Assembly (NCBI RefSeq): GCF_001456935.1
Contig: NZ_KQ758483.1
Span: 310,001-374,000 of the forward strand
Origin: [Bacillus] enclensis
Lineage (GTDB): Bacteria > Bacillota > Bacilli > Bacillales > Bacillaceae_B
Length of the DNA: 64,000 nt
Direction of reading: 5' to 3'
Shown here: positions 18,707 through 27,426 of the stretch, one piece after another
Numbering within the stretch: position 1 is the stretch's first letter
Layout of the letters: each line of letters begins with the position of its first letter
The notes under the pieces: model-generated
Database searches by the model: none
What the model was told of the DNA's origin: nothing
Seen by the model: only the letters and a program-made list of their open reading frames with translations
Program-made: the position numbers and the translations under genes

Positions 18707-19903
18707 GTGACTTGGAAGCGTGAAGTGATCGAGGAGGGACCATATAACGGATTAAGTGAAATTCTTTTAATCATTCTGACAGCAGCGAGCTTATTCTTTC
18801 AGTTCTACCCTGGAGCGGGGATATTTTTGCTCTGTATCGCTTATTTTCGGATTCATAAATGGTACCTTGAAAATATCGGGAAAGAGTTGAAAATAAGGCA
18901 GCTGCCGAAGCGCATACGTCTTCACCCTGAAGAAAAAGGAAACTGGGAAATCCATTTTGATAATGAAGGAATGCCGTTATGGGGGGCTGTTTTGAGACTC
19001 ACTTTCAAAGATATCGTAGAACCGGCCGATACTCCTTTTGAAACATATCACGGGGGAAACATCGAAGTGTCGATTCCCTTCTCGATGGGGAGAGGGGAGA
19101 GTGGAAAGGTTTCCCTGCCGATTGTAGGTAAAAGAAGGGGCCTCTGCCGTTTGACTAAAGTACAAATCCTCATTCCTCATTTATTTGGAAGCGGTAAAGT
19201 GCTAATGGATTTGATGGAGCCAGTAAAATCTACTGTCATGGTATTCCCAACCCCGGCTCCTGTCTTGCTTGAGAATAATCATGACTCCCATGACATTGGC
19301 GAGGTCCCTGCTCTGCATTCGTTATTTTACGATGTATTTCAGCCGATAGGCACAAGGGAATATGTACCTGGTGACAGGTTTCAGGACATACACTGGAAAG
19401 CAAGCGCAAGGACGCAAGTGTTACAGACAAAGGTCTTTGCACCCGCAGTGAAGAAAGAGTGGATGATTGCCGTAAACCTTTCAGAAAAGTACTCAATCAC
19501 GAGGGACCTCGAAAAGATCATTAAACATACTGCATTTTTAATGCATCTTGCTGCCGGGCAGCAGATTTCTTTTTCACTGGTAGTGAATATCAGGAGTCAG
19601 GGGATCACCCCGTTCTATTACTTACCGTCAGGCACAGGCAGGAAACATCAGCAAAGAGCTCTTGAAATGCTTTCGGCATTATCGACTGACGATTCGACGA
19701 TTCCGTTTCATATTGTATTGCAGCATCTTTCCATCCGTCAGCTTGTCCCTTCAGTATTGATCACTGCAGGCATACTTTCGGTGGAAAGCGAGAAAAGATT
19801 AAGTAAGATCAGAGCGGGTCACAGGGAAATTTACTCAATGTATATTGAAGATAAACAAGGAGTCGTCACGATATGGAAACAAAGATCGAAAATTCCTTCT
19901 TAA
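18707..19903 (+). CDS. DUF58 domain protein
   Basis: 398 residues, GTG start with GAGG upstream. An N-terminal hydrophobic hairpin (ILLIILTAASLFFQFYPGAGIFLLCIAYF) is followed by an immunoglobulin-like middle part and the DUF58 core with the typical GTREYVPGDRFQDIHWKASAR signature (about 214-234), a VWA-like fold. Partner of the MoxR ATPase; overlaps the next gene by 31 bp. Confidence 0.88.
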   Translation: MTWKREVIEEGPYNGLSEILLIILTAASLFFQFYPGAGIFLLCIAYFRIHKWYLENIGKELKIRQLPKRIRLHPEEKGNWEIHFDNEGMPLWGAVLRLTFKDIVEPADTPFETYHGGNIEVSIPFSMGRGESGKVSLPIVGKRRGLCRLTKVQILIPHLFGSGKVLMDLMEPVKSTVMVFPTPAPVLLENNHDSHDIGEVPALHSLFYDVFQPIGTREYVPGDRFQDIHWKASARTQVLQTKVFAPAVKKEWMIAVNLSEKYSITRDLEKIIKHTAFLMHLAAGQQISFSLVVNIRSQGITPFYYLPSGTGRKHQQRALEMLSALSTDDSTIPFHIVLQHLSIRQLVPSVLITAGILSVESEKRLSKIRAGHREIYSMYIEDKQGVVTIWKQRSKIPS

Positions 19904-21144
19904 CCGTCAGGGAGCAGCAGCTTCTGCTTAAAATAGCTTTATTATTTGGGGTGGACCTTCTGTTCGTGATGCTCTCTGCAACCCTGCTGATTGAACAGGA
20001 GGGCATCCTGACCCGATACGTCCCGTTTATGTCAGTTGTGTTTCTCTTCCTTTACCCGGCCATGATCATTTGGGTCAAGAAGAAAGGCATTCATTCCTTG
20101 ATACTGTACTCAGTCCTTCTGTTTTCAGGGGCAGCAGGTTTCTATCTGTTTAACATTACCCTGTGGATGACGGCGGTTATCCTATTATTTCTTCATTGGA
20201 GAGTAGGCTCATATTTTCAAAGTGAAGATGATCAAATTGATGTCTCCAGCCCGATTATTCTAGGGTTTTTATGTCTATCTGCCTTTTCGCTTATCATAGG
20301 GAATGCAAGGGATTTGGGTAATGGCATGATTATACTGACCCTGATCCTGCTAATGTTTTCCCTTGTTTCAACCGTGACCAGCTTCCAGCGGATGCTCATA
20401 GGCGGTACCGGTGAAGGGAGCTCTAATAAAAGAAATCTTATGAAGCCCTTTGCTGTATTGCTCGTTGTGTTGGCTGCAGGAGGTGTTTTATCGGTTTTCA
20501 GTTCATATGCAAGGATGGGGTTTTACTGGATTTTGAATAAAGTATTCTGGCTCTTTTCCTTCCTTGTCAATCCTTTATTTGCATTGTTAGTGAAGGTAAG
20601 GGATTGGATCATGAGTAAGATTTCGAGGGATACGCTGTCCGGTTTTGGGTTGAAGCTTCCTGAAGAAAAGCTTGATGAGGCACAGCAAGCGGCTTTCTAT
20701 GATGGAATGTCTTATCCTTGGCTGAACGAAATATTGATTGCTGTCTTTATCCTGGGCGTCATCATCTATTTCATTAAAAAGAAGAAAATAGCATATGAAG
20801 TAGAAACCGGTGGTCAAATGTCCCCTCTAATGTCAAAGTTTAAAAAGAGGGAGCTCAAACAAAAAGAGATTTCAGGGGCTATTCATTATTCAGCAGCGGG
20901 GAATGCCATCCGACAAGCGGTGAAGGAGCTGGAAAAAGAGGCGGCTGCCAAAAAAATTGGCAGGAAACCTAATGAAAACATCCGGGCCTGGTTTTTCAGA
21001 ATGGGGTTAAATGAAGATGAGGCTTTCTTTAAACTATATGAAACAGTCAGATATGGAACCAAGATCCCGGATGAAAAAGAAGTATCCTCTTTTGTAAAAC
21101 GCACAAAAGAGCATATGACTGCTTTGAATGACAGAGATAGATAA
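19873..21144 (+). CDS. Membrane protein of the MoxR-DUF58 operon (DUF4129-like, no transglutaminase)
   Basis: 423 residues: about six hydrophobic segments between 20 and 240, another near 290-306, then a soluble tail with an RxxP...EWFRRMG-like stretch (about 364-400) resembling DUF4129. In most Bacillaceae operons of this type the third gene joins the membrane part to a transglutaminase domain (TgpA/YebA); no Cys-His-Asp transglutaminase core is visible here. The start overlaps the DUF58 gene by 31 bp, so coupling is likely. Confidence 0.65.
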   Translation: METKIENSFLTVREQQLLLKIALLFGVDLLFVMLSATLLIEQEGILTRYVPFMSVVFLFLYPAMIIWVKKKGIHSLILYSVLLFSGAAGFYLFNITLWMTAVILLFLHWRVGSYFQSEDDQIDVSSPIILGFLCLSAFSLIIGNARDLGNGMIILTLILLMFSLVSTVTSFQRMLIGGTGEGSSNKRNLMKPFAVLLVVLAAGGVLSVFSSYARMGFYWILNKVFWLFSFLVNPLFALLVKVRDWIMSKISRDTLSGFGLKLPEEKLDEAQQAAFYDGMSYPWLNEILIAVFILGVIIYFIKKKKIAYEVETGGQMSPLMSKFKKRELKQKEISGAIHYSAAGNAIRQAVKELEKEAAAKKIGRKPNENIRAWFFRMGLNEDEAFFKLYETVRYGTKIPDEKEVSSFVKRTKEHMTALNDRDR

Positions 21145-21149
21145 ATAAA

Positions 21150-21182
21150 CTGATGCGGGCTTAGTCTGCATCAGCTTTTTTA
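21150..21182 (+). terminator. Terminator after the MoxR operon
   Basis: Arms CTGATGC/GCATCAG followed by six T residues. Confidence 0.8.
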
Positions 21183-21238
21183 ATTCGCTTGTTCATAGGG
21201 TAAGATAACAGTGTATAAAGGAAAGGGAGGTTTGGCTA

Positions 21239-21856
21239 TTGTTATTTGCCATCAAAGACCTGGTCTACAAAGATATACTGGAAATAGGAGAGATGGACAT
21301 ACCTGAAAACAAAAATACGTGCATCATCGGAGAAAGCGGTGGGGGTAAATCCACCCTTCTCAAAATGTTCAACAAAATGTACATACCTGATAAAGGAACG
21401 ATTCATTATAAAGGCAATCCAATCAAGGATATGGACCCTGTGAATCTGCGAAGGGAAGTGGTAATGATATCTCAGACACCTTTACTCTTTGGTGACACCA
21501 TAGAAGAAAATCTTCAGAAAGGATTGATTTTCTCTGAAAAGCAAACCGCAAGCCGTGAAGAAATGACTCAGGCGTTGAAAATTGTGAAGCTGGACAAGGA
21601 TTTGGATACGGATGCAAAAGAGCTATCCGGCGGTGAAAGGCAGCGGTTGTCGCTTGGGAGGGTGCTTCTGATGAAACCTGAAGCATATCTGCTGGATGAG
21701 CCGACCTCCGCTTTGGATGAGGAAACAGAATTAGAAGTGATGAAGAGCTTTATTGTAGCTGCACGGGAACATGGGGGGACAGTGGTTATGGTGACTCATT
21801 CAACGAATGTTGCTGAACAATATGGTGACGAAATAATCAGGATTTCAAAAAGGTAG
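21239..21856 (+). CDS. ABC transporter ATP-binding protein, FetA/YbbL-like
   Basis: 205-residue soluble ABC ATPase: Walker A GESGGGKST (31-39), signature LSGGERQRLSLGR, Walker B AYLLDEPTSALD and H-loop THSTNVAE. Starts at a TTG after GGGAGG. The next gene, 14 bp on, is a FetB/UPF0014 permease, the pair known in E. coli as a putative iron exporter that raises resistance to peroxide in iron-rich cells. The metal is inferred from the family only. Confidence 0.85.
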   Translation: MLFAIKDLVYKDILEIGEMDIPENKNTCIIGESGGGKSTLLKMFNKMYIPDKGTIHYKGNPIKDMDPVNLRREVVMISQTPLLFGDTIEENLQKGLIFSEKQTASREEMTQALKIVKLDKDLDTDAKELSGGERQRLSLGRVLLMKPEAYLLDEPTSALDEETELEVMKSFIVAAREHGGTVVMVTHSTNVAEQYGDEIIRISKR

Positions 21857-21870
21857 GGAGCGATTGACAG

Positions 21871-22653
21871 GTGGAAAAAGGAATCATTAATATTGAGCTT
21901 TGGAGATTTATTGCAGCGTATGCGTTCATCCTGCTTTTGTTAATCATCGTAAAACTAAGGGGGATTTCGCGGGAAAAGCAAATCATCATTGCATCTTTGA
22001 GAATGACATTCCAATTGATCATCGCCGGATACATCCTGACTATTATTTTTGACAACCCAAGTCCGTGGCTGACATTGTTGATCATCTTAGTCATGGAGGT
22101 ATTCGCAATCCGGAATGTCTTTAAACAGGTGAAACACGAGTTAAGTAAACAGCTTAAAGCCACGGTTAGTATTGCGATGACGGTCGGTACCCTTGGCTGC
22201 CTGTTTTATTTCAATATCGTAGTCATTCACTTCACTCCCTGGTATGAACCGAGGTATTTCATTCCGATAGCGGGAATGATCGTCGGGAATTCAATGACAG
22301 GAATCACGTTGGGGCTCAATACGCTCCTCGGAGGGCTGAAAGACCAGAGAGAATTAGTGGAGGGTGCATTGATGCTGGGGGCTACACCAAAAGCGGCATC
22401 CAAGAAATATGTCGATGATGCTTTCGACTCTGCCATTCTGCCTACTCTGAATAATATGATCGGCATGGGGATCATTTTCCTGCCGGGAATGATGACCGGC
22501 CAGATACTTTCAGGTGTCAGCCCGCTGGTGGCAATCGAGTATCAAATCGCCATTCTTCTTGGAATCGTAGGAAGTGTTGCGCTGACAGTCATCCTATTCA
22601 TTTACTTAGGCTATAAGTTCCTCTTCACTAAACATTCCCAGCTGAATATTTAG
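21871..22653 (+). CDS. ABC transporter permease, FetB/UPF0014 family
   Basis: 260 residues with about seven transmembrane segments; GMIVGNSMTGITLGLN and RELVEGALMLGATPKAASK are the family's conserved loops, the second being the coupling helix that contacts the ATPase. GTG start with GGAG upstream. Forms an operon with the preceding ATPase gene. Substrate likely a transition metal such as iron by family knowledge. Confidence 0.88.
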   Translation: MEKGIINIELWRFIAAYAFILLLLIIVKLRGISREKQIIIASLRMTFQLIIAGYILTIIFDNPSPWLTLLIILVMEVFAIRNVFKQVKHELSKQLKATVSIAMTVGTLGCLFYFNIVVIHFTPWYEPRYFIPIAGMIVGNSMTGITLGLNTLLGGLKDQRELVEGALMLGATPKAASKKYVDDAFDSAILPTLNNMIGMGIIFLPGMMTGQILSGVSPLVAIEYQIAILLGIVGSVALTVILFIYLGYKFLFTKHSQLNI

Positions 22654-22761
22654 GTTAATCTCCCGTTTTGGTAAAAATGATAGAAAGAAGGATCCTCCCG
22701 TTCTTTTTACCTTATATGTCTGCATATGATAGAGAAAGAAGAATAGGGAGGAGAAATCTTT

Positions 22762-23049
22762 ATGAAGTATGAAACAGAGCAAGCACTTCGGGTGAAGAGT
22801 CTGGCGATGGATGTTATAGAAGAATTGATGAAAGATGAACCGTGCTATGAAGCGAGAGACCTGAAACAAGTCTCTGAACTGTTCGCACGGTGCATTTGTG
22901 ACCTCGTGAACGTATATACCAATATCTCGGAAGACCATCAAACAACACTCAGCGGAACAGTGATCAAAGCCAGGATCGGGTATAATACACTGCTTAAAAA
23001 CACATCTATTAATGTTAGGAATAATAAGCATATTGAAAAAAGAGATTGA
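22762..23049 (+). CDS. Conserved hypothetical protein, 95 residues
   Basis: GGGAGGAG precedes the ATG. The protein looks alpha-helical, mildly acidic, with three cysteines (CYEARD, ARCICD) and no transmembrane segment. I do not recognise a family. It stands alone upstream of a repeat and the pts operon. Confidence 0.6.
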   Translation: MKYETEQALRVKSLAMDVIEELMKDEPCYEARDLKQVSELFARCICDLVNVYTNISEDHQTTLSGTVIKARIGYNTLLKNTSINVRNNKHIEKRD

Positions 23050-23430
23050 TTCTAACTTCGATCTTTTTGAAATATCTCATTTTTTGTTTAAATGACGGAT
23101 TGCTCCCTCTGTTAAAAGCTAATTTCCCAGAGATGAATCCGAGGTGGCTCACAGGTCACTTGCGGAAAACGAAGTCCTGCACGGAAATCAACCGCAGCAA
23201 CTCATTTTTGGGGGAAACTTAAAATGGCAAACATAATAGTGGCAAATATATGAAATACTAAAAAAATAAAGCTTTACAATTGTGTATATCGCCATTGCAT
23301 GCTATTCTTTTTTATTGAGCAGGCTTATAGGAAGAATGGATTAATCACTAGAAATAGTTGACGTTTTCTTCATAATCCATTACTTTTATGAAGCAACCAA
23401 AAACATTGTAGAATAAGGAGTCGATTCATA
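23050..23430. other. Intergenic region upstream of ptsH
   Basis: Contains a right-arm-only Bacillaceae repeat (23138-23197) and the ptsH promoter region; a TTGACG at 23358 is a possible -35 but its -10 is poor. No ptsG or glcT, which lie directly upstream of ptsH in B. subtilis, is present. Confidence 0.5.
23138..23197 (+). repeat. Bacillaceae interspersed repeat, right arm only
   Basis: Reads GAGGTGGCTCACAGGTCAC, GCGGAAAACGAAGTCCTGCA and CGGAAATCAACCGCAGC, matching the 3' arms at 7888, 12480 and 49700. Confidence 0.75.
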
Positions 23431-23697
23431 ATGGCACAAAAAACATTTACAGTTACAGCTGAAACAGGAATCCATGCCCGCCCGGCAACTTTATTAGTTC
23501 AAACGGCTAGCAAATTCGACAGCGATGTACATCTTGAATACAAAGAAAAGAAAGTAAACTTGAAATCAATCATGGGTGTTATGTCTCTAGGTGTCGGTAA
23601 AGATGCTCAAATCACAATCATTACAGAAGGCAGCGACGAAGAAGAAGCACTTAAAAGCCTTGAAGAAACATTAAATAAAGAAGGTTTAGCTGAGTAA
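23431..23697 (+). CDS. ptsH: PTS phosphocarrier protein HPr
   Basis: 88 residues. His15 in GIHARPAT accepts phosphate from enzyme I and passes it to sugar-specific EIIA domains; Ser46 in [11 protein letters not shown] is the HPr-kinase site, and HPr-Ser-P is the CcpA cofactor in Bacillota. Both are present and correctly numbered. AAGGAG precedes the ATG. The stop codon overlaps the ptsI start by one base (TAATG). Confidence 0.99.
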   Translation: MAQKTFTVTAETGIHARPATLLVQTASKFDSDVHLEYKEKKVNLKSIMGVMSLGVGKDAQITIITEGSDEEEALKSLEETLNKEGLAE

Positions 23698-25418
23698 TGT
23701 CAAGCATTTTAAAAGGCATTGCGGCATCTAACGGGATTGCCATCGCGAAAGCCTACCGTCTGGTAGAACCTGATTTAAGCTTCGATAAGAAGTCTGTTGA
23801 AAATGCAGACGAAGAAGTTGCTCGTTTTCAGAAAGCAATTTCAACTTCTAAATCAGAGCTGGAAGCGATCCGTGATAAGGCAAGGGAAGACCTGGGGGAA
23901 GACAAGGCCCAGATCTTTGAAGCACATCTTTTGGTACTAAGCGATCCAGAATTATTGACACCTATTGAAGATAAAGTGAAAACTGAAAGTGTAAATGCTG
24001 AATATGCACTGAAAGAAACTGCTGATATGTTTGTTAATATGTTTGAGTCCATGGATAACGAATATATGAAAGAACGTGCAGCAGATATAAGAGACGTAAC
24101 AAAACGGGTTCTGTCACATTTACTTGGCGTGCAGATTGCCAACCCAAGTATGGTGACTGAGGAAGTGATTGTCATTGCAGAGGACCTGACTCCATCTGAC
24201 ACTGCACAATTAAACCGTCAGTTCGTTAAAGGATTCACAACTGATATCGGAGGCAGGACTTCTCACTCCGCTATTATGGCACGTTCAATGGAAATCCCTG
24301 CAGTGGTGGGTACAAAGTCGATTACTTCCTCCGTTGAAAATGGAGACGTGGTCATCGTAGACGGCTTAAATGGGGAAGTACATATCAACCCTACACCTGA
24401 GGTCATTGAAGAGTACAAGAAGGAACATGCCCGCTATGAGGAACAAAAAGCGGAATGGGCAAAGCTTGTCAATGAGCCGACAGTTTCCAAAGACGGCCAG
24501 CATGTTGAACTTGCAGCAAACATCGGAACACCTAAAGATTTAGAAGGTGTAAGAAACAACGGCGGTGAGGGAGTCGGCCTTTATCGTACCGAATTCCTGT
24601 ACATGGGACGAGATGAGCTTCCGACCGAAGAAGAGCAATACGAAGCATACAAAGCAGTATTGGAAGGCATGGAAGGAAAACCTGTTGTCGTGCGTACGCT
24701 TGATATCGGGGGAGACAAAGAGCTTCCATACTTAAATCTTCCAAAGGAAATGAACCCATTCCTTGGTTATCGTGCAATCCGTCTTTGTCTCGATGAACAG
24801 GACATCTTCCGTACGCAGTTGAGAGCCTTGCTGAAAGCAAGTCCTTACGGAAATCTGAAAATCATGTTCCCTATGATTTCAAATCTCCAGGAGTTCCGCG
24901 AAGCAAAAGCGATTCTTGAAGAAGAGAAAAAAGCACTTCAAGAGAATGGTACAAAGGTTGCTGACCGCATTGAAGTGGGAATCATGGTTGAAATTCCATC
25001 GACTGCTGTCATGGCTGATGTATTCGCGAAGGAAGTCGATTTCTTCTCAATTGGAACAAATGACTTGATCCAATATACAATGGCAGCCGATCGTATGAAT
25101 GAACGCGTGTCTTACCTGTATCAGCCATACAATCCTGCTATCCTGCGCCTTGTGAAAATGGTCATTGATGCCGCTCACAAAGAAGGCAAATGGGCAGGTA
25201 TGTGCGGTGAGATGGCTGGAGATGAAATTGCTGTTCCAATCTTACTAGGTTTGGGACTGGACGAATTCTCGATGAGTGCTACTTCCATTTTGAGAGCACG
25301 TTCTCAAATCCATCGTCTGAACAAGAGTGATATGAAAAAGCTTGCTGAAGAGGTACTTCAGCTCGACACAAATGATGAAGTCATCAAGGCGGTCGAAAAA
25401 GCTGTTTCAAATGACTAA
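23697..25418 (+). CDS. ptsI: PTS enzyme I
   Basis: Phosphoenolpyruvate-protein phosphotransferase, 573 residues. N-terminal domain with the phosphorylated His190 in [12 protein letters not shown]-terminal TIM barrel with [10 protein letters not shown], the PEP-binding [14 protein letters not shown], and the catalytic Cys503 in GMCGEMAGD. Translationally coupled to ptsH. Length and motifs are those of B. subtilis enzyme I. Confidence 0.99.
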   Translation: MSSILKGIAASNGIAIAKAYRLVEPDLSFDKKSVENADEEVARFQKAISTSKSELEAIRDKAREDLGEDKAQIFEAHLLVLSDPELLTPIEDKVKTESVNAEYALKETADMFVNMFESMDNEYMKERAADIRDVTKRVLSHLLGVQIANPSMVTEEVIVIAEDLTPSDTAQLNRQFVKGFTTDIGGRTSHSAIMARSMEIPAVVGTKSITSSVENGDVVIVDGLNGEVHINPTPEVIEEYKKEHARYEEQKAEWAKLVNEPTVSKDGQHVELAANIGTPKDLEGVRNNGGEGVGLYRTEFLYMGRDELPTEEEQYEAYKAVLEGMEGKPVVVRTLDIGGDKELPYLNLPKEMNPFLGYRAIRLCLDEQDIFRTQLRALLKASPYGNLKIMFPMISNLQEFREAKAILEEEKKALQENGTKVADRIEVGIMVEIPSTAVMADVFAKEVDFFSIGTNDLIQYTMAADRMNERVSYLYQPYNPAILRLVKMVIDAAHKEGKWAGMCGEMAGDEIAVPILLGLGLDEFSMSATSILRARSQIHRLNKSDMKKLAEEVLQLDTNDEVIKAVEKAVSND

Positions 25419-25512
25419 AAAATGTTTATTTGTCTGAAGCGGGGGTAATGTAATTAAGAATAAGAAGTTGAGGCACCCAAACGGCCTTTTCATTCTCATT
25501 TCCCCCTTTTCT

Positions 25513-25552
25513 AAAGGATTGAAAGTGTACAGCTTTCAATCCTTTTTTTTTA
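25513..25552 (+). terminator. Terminator after ptsHI
   Basis: Arms AAAGGATTGAAAG/CTTTCAATCCTTT followed by more T residues. Confidence 0.9.
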
Positions 25553-25555
25553 TGG

Positions 25556-26218
25556 TTAAATGAATGGATTCTTCCATTCCATTAATAAGCCATAGTTACA
25601 AGATTCTTTATCATCAAGGTATCCATTCACTGCTTTCAATGGAGTTCTTCCACATTGAAGCAGGAAGGTGATTACGGGGTCTTTATACTCTCCCGAAGTT
25701 AATTTATATACATATTCATCAATGGTTAAATGTTCAGAAAATTTGTGGTAGGTTGGTATGCGGCCCCCTCCCAGAAGGCGGTCAAGCTGCAAATGCACCA
25801 CAATTTCATACATGGCATTCATCAATTCTTTCCCGAGTTTGAATCCCCGAAAATCAGGATCGATGCACAAATCGACAACATACAATGTATTCCCGAGCCC
25901 GCTGTGATTGCGGATGTAACCTTCATCCGTTATTTCGTCCCACGTATGATGAGGATACGCAGGATCAAAGGCGACGATAAGACCAGTCATGCTGCCAGCA
26001 ATCCTGCCATCGATTTCAACACATAGTGCTCCTAATGGGAAGTTGTCAATATGACTCGCCAGTTGTTCCTTATTCCACCATAATTCCGGAGGGAATGGCG
26101 GAGGGAAGGCACGCTTCTGGATTTCAATGAGTCCGTTGAAATCCGAAGTGGTATAGTTTCGAATAGTGGCCTTGTGAATTTGATCTTTTCTGAAGACAAA
26201 TTGTTGTTTTCGATACAT
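25556..26218 (-). CDS. GNAT-family N-acetyltransferase, 220 residues
   Basis: Acetyl-CoA-binding motif in VVDLCIDPDFRGFKLGKELMNAMYEI (about 115-140), with IAGSMTGLIVAFD as the preceding beta strands. Long for a GNAT, with an N-terminal KDQIHKATIRNYTTSDFNGLIEIQKRAFPPPFPPELWW part. Substrate unknown. The ATG is preceded by a GGGG stretch. A TATAAT-like -10 and a cre-like palindrome lie just upstream (26253-26277). Confidence 0.8.
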   Translation of the reverse strand: MYRKQQFVFRKDQIHKATIRNYTTSDFNGLIEIQKRAFPPPFPPELWWNKEQLASHIDNFPLGALCVEIDGRIAGSMTGLIVAFDPAYPHHTWDEITDEGYIRNHSGLGNTLYVVDLCIDPDFRGFKLGKELMNAMYEIVVHLQLDRLLGGGRIPTYHKFSEHLTIDEYVYKLTSGEYKDPVITFLLQCGRTPLKAVNGYLDDKESCNYGLLMEWKNPFI

Positions 26219-26252
26219 GATCGAACCCCATTTATCAGAAATTTACTTGTTC

Positions 26253-26277
26253 ATTATACTTTATGAAAGCGCTTTTT
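26253..26277 (-). promoter_or_regulatory. Promoter -10 and cre-like CcpA site upstream of the GNAT gene
   Basis: On the minus strand TATAAT (26253-26258) is preceded 5 bp upstream by AAAAAGCGCTTTCA (26264-26277), close to the cre consensus TGWAANCGNTNNCA read on either strand except for two terminal bases. Its place over the spacer/-35 region would fit repression. Confidence 0.45.
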
Positions 26278-26352
26278 TAAAGGTATTTCACAAAAATAAT
26301 TTACCTAGATACTCTAATTATTAAAAGTTGAAAGTGTTCCGGTTTTGTACCC

Positions 26353-26911
26353 CTGTTGATTTACGTGCAAGAGTTCGCTTTTTGCGGGCGTACGTTGAGC
26401 CTACAGGCATTCTCGCAGGAGATTCTGTTCAGGTCCAGGGTCCAGAGACCCTCGAGGGCAATGATCGGGATTTTTATGTAGGTTATATGGAGGTTATAGA
26501 CGTTCTTGACACAGGAGACGAAATGGCTGCACTCGCCTGATTAGGTAAAAGCAGCGTTTTGGCTCGGGGAATGCGATAATGAGGCCTGCGGAAAGGGGTG
26601 CGATCGGGGAAATCTTTTAATTTTGACCCGTAATCTTTCGAAAACTGGACTTTTTCTTTCAATTCCGGGCAATAATCTTCGAATTCTGGGGTATGATGAT
26701 CTTTTAATTTTAGAATTTATTCCGTCACTTACCGAATATACCCAAACAATAGGTTGGACGTGCTGGAAAAGCAAAGGACGCCTTCAACACCGGGGCGTCT
26801 TATGCTTCCGCCTCTAATCAAAGCCATTTGCATTTGTGCGGCAGCAGGGCTCAGAGAGCACAAGTTATAATCCATTGGAGTCTTCGTATTGCACTCCGAT
26901 CAACTTCTGGA
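26353..26911 (-). repeat. Composite long inverted repeat with nested phased block, copy B (inverted)
   Basis: On the minus strand it opens with CCAGAAGTTGATCGGAGTGC and AATACGAAGAC (26880-26911) and closes with AGCGAACTCTTGCACGTAAA and TCAACAG (26353 on). It contains the phased block and a following stretch with CCTCCATATAACCTACAT that matches the copy at 39.9 kb. Forward and reverse open frames inside are not conserved. Confidence 0.75.
26606..26738 (-). repeat. Phased ~21-bp repeat block, class 1, copy B
   Basis: Minus-strand reading: GGTAAGTGACGGAATAAA, AAAATTAAAAGATCATCATA, AATTCGAAGATTATTGCCCG, AATTGAAAGAAAAAGTCCAG, TTTTCGAAAGATTACGGGTC, AAAATTAAAAGATTTCCCC. Same unit order as copies A and C. 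Confidence 0.8.
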
Positions 26912-26987
26912 GTAGAGCAATAATCAGTATATATTAACAACCAAAAAAATTTTTTATAAAAGTTTTATTTTTTGGTTTAGTTATTTT

Positions 26988-27060
26988 AAAAGGGGGGTAA
27001 CCTATAATTAAGCATGAAATTGGAGATTAATTTCTCACTAACACCCCCTTTTCCTTTTTT
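26988..27060 (+). ncRNA. Candidate structured RNA with GGGGGGT/ACCCCC closing stem
   Basis: AAAAGGGGGGT and CACCCCCTTTT pair over an interior that can fold again (GAAATT/AATTTC), followed by a T run and then by an independent terminator hairpin. No reading frame with a start and site is present. It may be a small RNA or simply a terminator of an unseen transcript. Confidence 0.35.
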
Positions 27061-27061
27061 T

Positions 27062-27097
27062 GACTGACCGGTTTTATAGCCGGCAGTCTTTTTTTAT
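27062..27097 (+). terminator. Rho-independent terminator in the gap before the 58-residue gene
   Basis: Arms GACTGCCGG-like (GACTG-A-CCGG / CCGG-CAGTC) followed by seven T residues; no coding gene ends directly before it. Confidence 0.7.
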
Positions 27098-27203
27098 TCT
27101 TTTTTATGGGAGGATTTGATTGAATACTTATGTAGTCCGCGATTAATACTAATTGTAGTGTTTCTGTAAAGAAGCATAAGAAGAGAAAAGGGGACCTGAG
27201 AAA

Positions 27204-27380
27204 ATGGCTAAGCGAACAAAAAAGAATGATCCTCAGCAGAAAAATAAAAAGGGATTTGATTCTTCCCGTTTAAATGAAGAATTCGCGCATGAAATGGGCA
27301 GTGCAGCAGCAAACAAGATTCACAAAGATAAAGCAAAAAAAGAAAAAGCACCTAAAAACAACGGTGAATATACGAAGTAA
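27204..27380 (+). CDS. Small basic protein, 58 residues, spore-protein-like
   Basis: ATG with AAAAGGGG upstream and a perfect 12-bp terminator after the stop. The product, starting MAKRTKKNDPQQKNKKGFDS, is very rich in lysine, asparagine and glutamine, without hydrophobic stretches. RLNEEFAHEMGSAAANK is vaguely like the EFASET repeats of gamma-type small acid-soluble spore proteins, but the match is too weak for a firm call. Confidence 0.65.
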   Translation: MAKRTKKNDPQQKNKKGFDSSRLNEEFAHEMGSAAANKIHKDKAKKEKAPKNNGEYTK

Positions 27381-27390
27381 TGAAAAAGAC

Positions 27391-27426
27391 AGACCTTGGT
27401 TTCGAAACCAAGGTCTGTTCTTTTAA
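27391..27426 (+). terminator. Bidirectional terminator between the 58-residue gene and patA
   Basis: Perfect 12-bp arms AGACCTTGGTTT/AAACCAAGGTCT with flanking T and A runs. Confidence 0.9.

Noticed and set aside
26541..26817. Overlapping frames on both strands across the phased block
   Set aside because: Same reason: no conservation of frame between the three repeat copies and no initiation signals.
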